Shown in pieces: positions 51,297-52,064 of a DNA stretch of 52,064 nucleotides. Below the pieces are notes generated by a model. That model saw only the letters and a program-made list of their open reading frames with translations. It ran no database searches and was not told where the DNA came from. Position numbers and translations under genes: made by a program. Position 1 is the first letter of the stretch. Each line of letters starts with the position of its first letter. The stretch covers positions 1-52,064 of the forward strand of contig NZ_VCKX01000052.1 of NCBI RefSeq assembly GCF_005889725.1. The letters are read 5' to 3'. The stretch comes from Nonomuraea zeae. Lineage in GTDB: Bacteria; Actinomycetota; Actinomycetes; Streptosporangiales; Streptosporangiaceae.

Positions 51297-52039
51297 TCCT
51301 CGACGCCCACGGCCACGTGGGAACCTGGCCCGACTTCCTCATCCCGCAGCCCACAGCCGAGCACCTCGTGTCCGTCATGGACCGGATCGGGGTCACCGCG
51401 ATGGGCATCAGCCACCTGCTCGGCGTCGGCCCGGACGCCGTGCGCGGCAACGAGCTGGCCATGGAGATCGCCGCGCGCTTCCCCGGGCGCTTCGGCGTCT
51501 GGCAGGTCTACAACCCGCACCACCGCACGCCGCTCGTCACCGACGGCGTCTGGGGCGTCAAGCTCCATCCCGACGTCCACCAGTGCCGCCTGGACGATCC
51601 CCTGTACGAGCCGGTCTGGCGGCTCGGCCTGCCGGTGCTCGCGCACGGCCAGACGGACTCGGTGTGGAGCGATCCGGCCCAGTTTGCCGCCGTCGCGGCC
51701 CGGCATCCGCACGTGCCGCTGCTCATGGGGCACGTGGGGCTCTGGCCGTACGGATTCGGCCGCGCGGCCCGGCTCGTGGCCGATCATCCGAACGTGTTCC
51801 TTGAGACGTGCGGCTCGAAGATGACCGGCCGCTGGCTCGCCAAACTGGCCGCGCTGGCGGGGGCGGAGCGGGTGCTGTTCGGGTCCGACTCCTGCTTCCT
51901 CGACCTGCGTACGGGCTACGGCCGCGTCGTCCTGGCACCGCTCTCCGACGAGGACCGCGCCCTGATCCAGGGCGGCAACCTGGCCCGCCTGCTCGGCCTG
52001 GCGCCTCCTGACGAGCCCGCACGACCTCCCGCCCGCTGA
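51293..52039 (+). CDS. Amidohydrolase 2 (metal ligands intact)
   Basis: This 248-residue amidohydrolase_2-family barrel keeps the metal site: DAHGH (H6, H8), VKLHPDVH, LAHGQTD, LMGHVG and the aspartate in FGSDS. It is most similar in layout to the protein at 46776, and like that one it is coupled by a four-base overlap to a metal-less paralogue. A COG2159-like lactonase, amidase or decarboxylase role is likely; the substrate is not determined. The gene ends 25 bases before the window edge, where nothing further is visible. Confidence 0.87.
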   Translation: MILDAHGHVGTWPDFLIPQPTAEHLVSVMDRIGVTAMGISHLLGVGPDAVRGNELAMEIAARFPGRFGVWQVYNPHHRTPLVTDGVWGVKLHPDVHQCRLDDPLYEPVWRLGLPVLAHGQTDSVWSDPAQFAAVAARHPHVPLLMGHVGLWPYGFGRAARLVADHPNVFLETCGSKMTGRWLAKLAALAGAERVLFGSDSCFLDLRTGYGRVVLAPLSDEDRALIQGGNLARLLGLAPPDEPARPPAR

Positions 52040-52064
52040 CCCGCCTGCACGATCTCCCGCCCCC

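Overview
The window is very GC-rich, with dense gene packing, many GTG starts and many 4-base ATGA/GTGA overlaps between consecutive genes. Together with an Actinobacteria-type Ser/Thr kinase, a short-loop cytochrome bd oxidase and a PucR regulator, this points to a filamentous actinomycete chromosome (Streptosporangiaceae-like is my impression, not proven). I see no rRNA, tRNA, CRISPR array, insertion sequence or phage gene. No stretch over 300 bases lacks a gene.

Layout. (1) 46-6326: an MFS permease; a TetR-controlled drug-efflux operon (TetR, Cmx/CmrA-type MFS, MOSC protein) with two near-identical operator palindromes; a membrane Ser/Thr kinase. (2) 6426-18707: a nitrogen/nucleobase scavenging region. 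It has an FdrA/DUF1116/DUF2877 operon (counterpart of E. coli allF-allG-allH, linked to oxamate carbamoyltransferase), a divergent PucR regulator, an S4 protein, two tandem NCS2 nucleobase permeases and a three-subunit molybdenum hydroxylase translationally coupled to the second permease. (3) 18726-30017: mixed genes. These are an LRR protein, a tandem pair of small lipoproteins, cytochrome bd oxidase with three tandem palindromes upstream, a lipoprotein polysaccharide deacetylase, a CoxG-like protein, a 23-bp tandem repeat, two secreted cysteine-containing proteins, ArsR-like and MarR regulators, a DsbA/FrnE-like protein and thymidine kinase. (4) 30175-33976: a HyuA/HyuB pair. (5) 34024-52039: a catabolic island with a Gfo/Idh/MocA-type oxidoreductase, an atypical SDR, two DHDPS/NAL-type aldolases, a DegT/StrS-type PLP aminotransferase, a carbohydrate-type ABC importer without ATPase, a 3-hydroxyisobutyrate-dehydrogenase-like enzyme, two secreted beta-propellers and four small amidohydrolase-fold proteins.

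The most interesting feature is in region 5. An 18-bp palindrome, consensus TTWCGGTC-NG-GRCCGWAA, occurs at six places and only at promoter positions: before the SDR, between the regulator and the aminotransferase, before the ABC binding protein, before the Tat-exported beta-propeller, between the divergent amidohydrolase and beta-propeller genes, and at the start of the last amidohydrolase operon. With the regulator at 37165-38370 in the middle, this defines a self-contained regulon for uptake and breakdown of an unidentified, probably amino-sugar, cyclitol or sugar-acid-like compound. The right end holds two copies of a module made of one secreted beta-propeller, one amidohydrolase with intact metal ligands and one amidohydrolase paralogue that has lost them. 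I do not recognise this arrangement as a described pathway.
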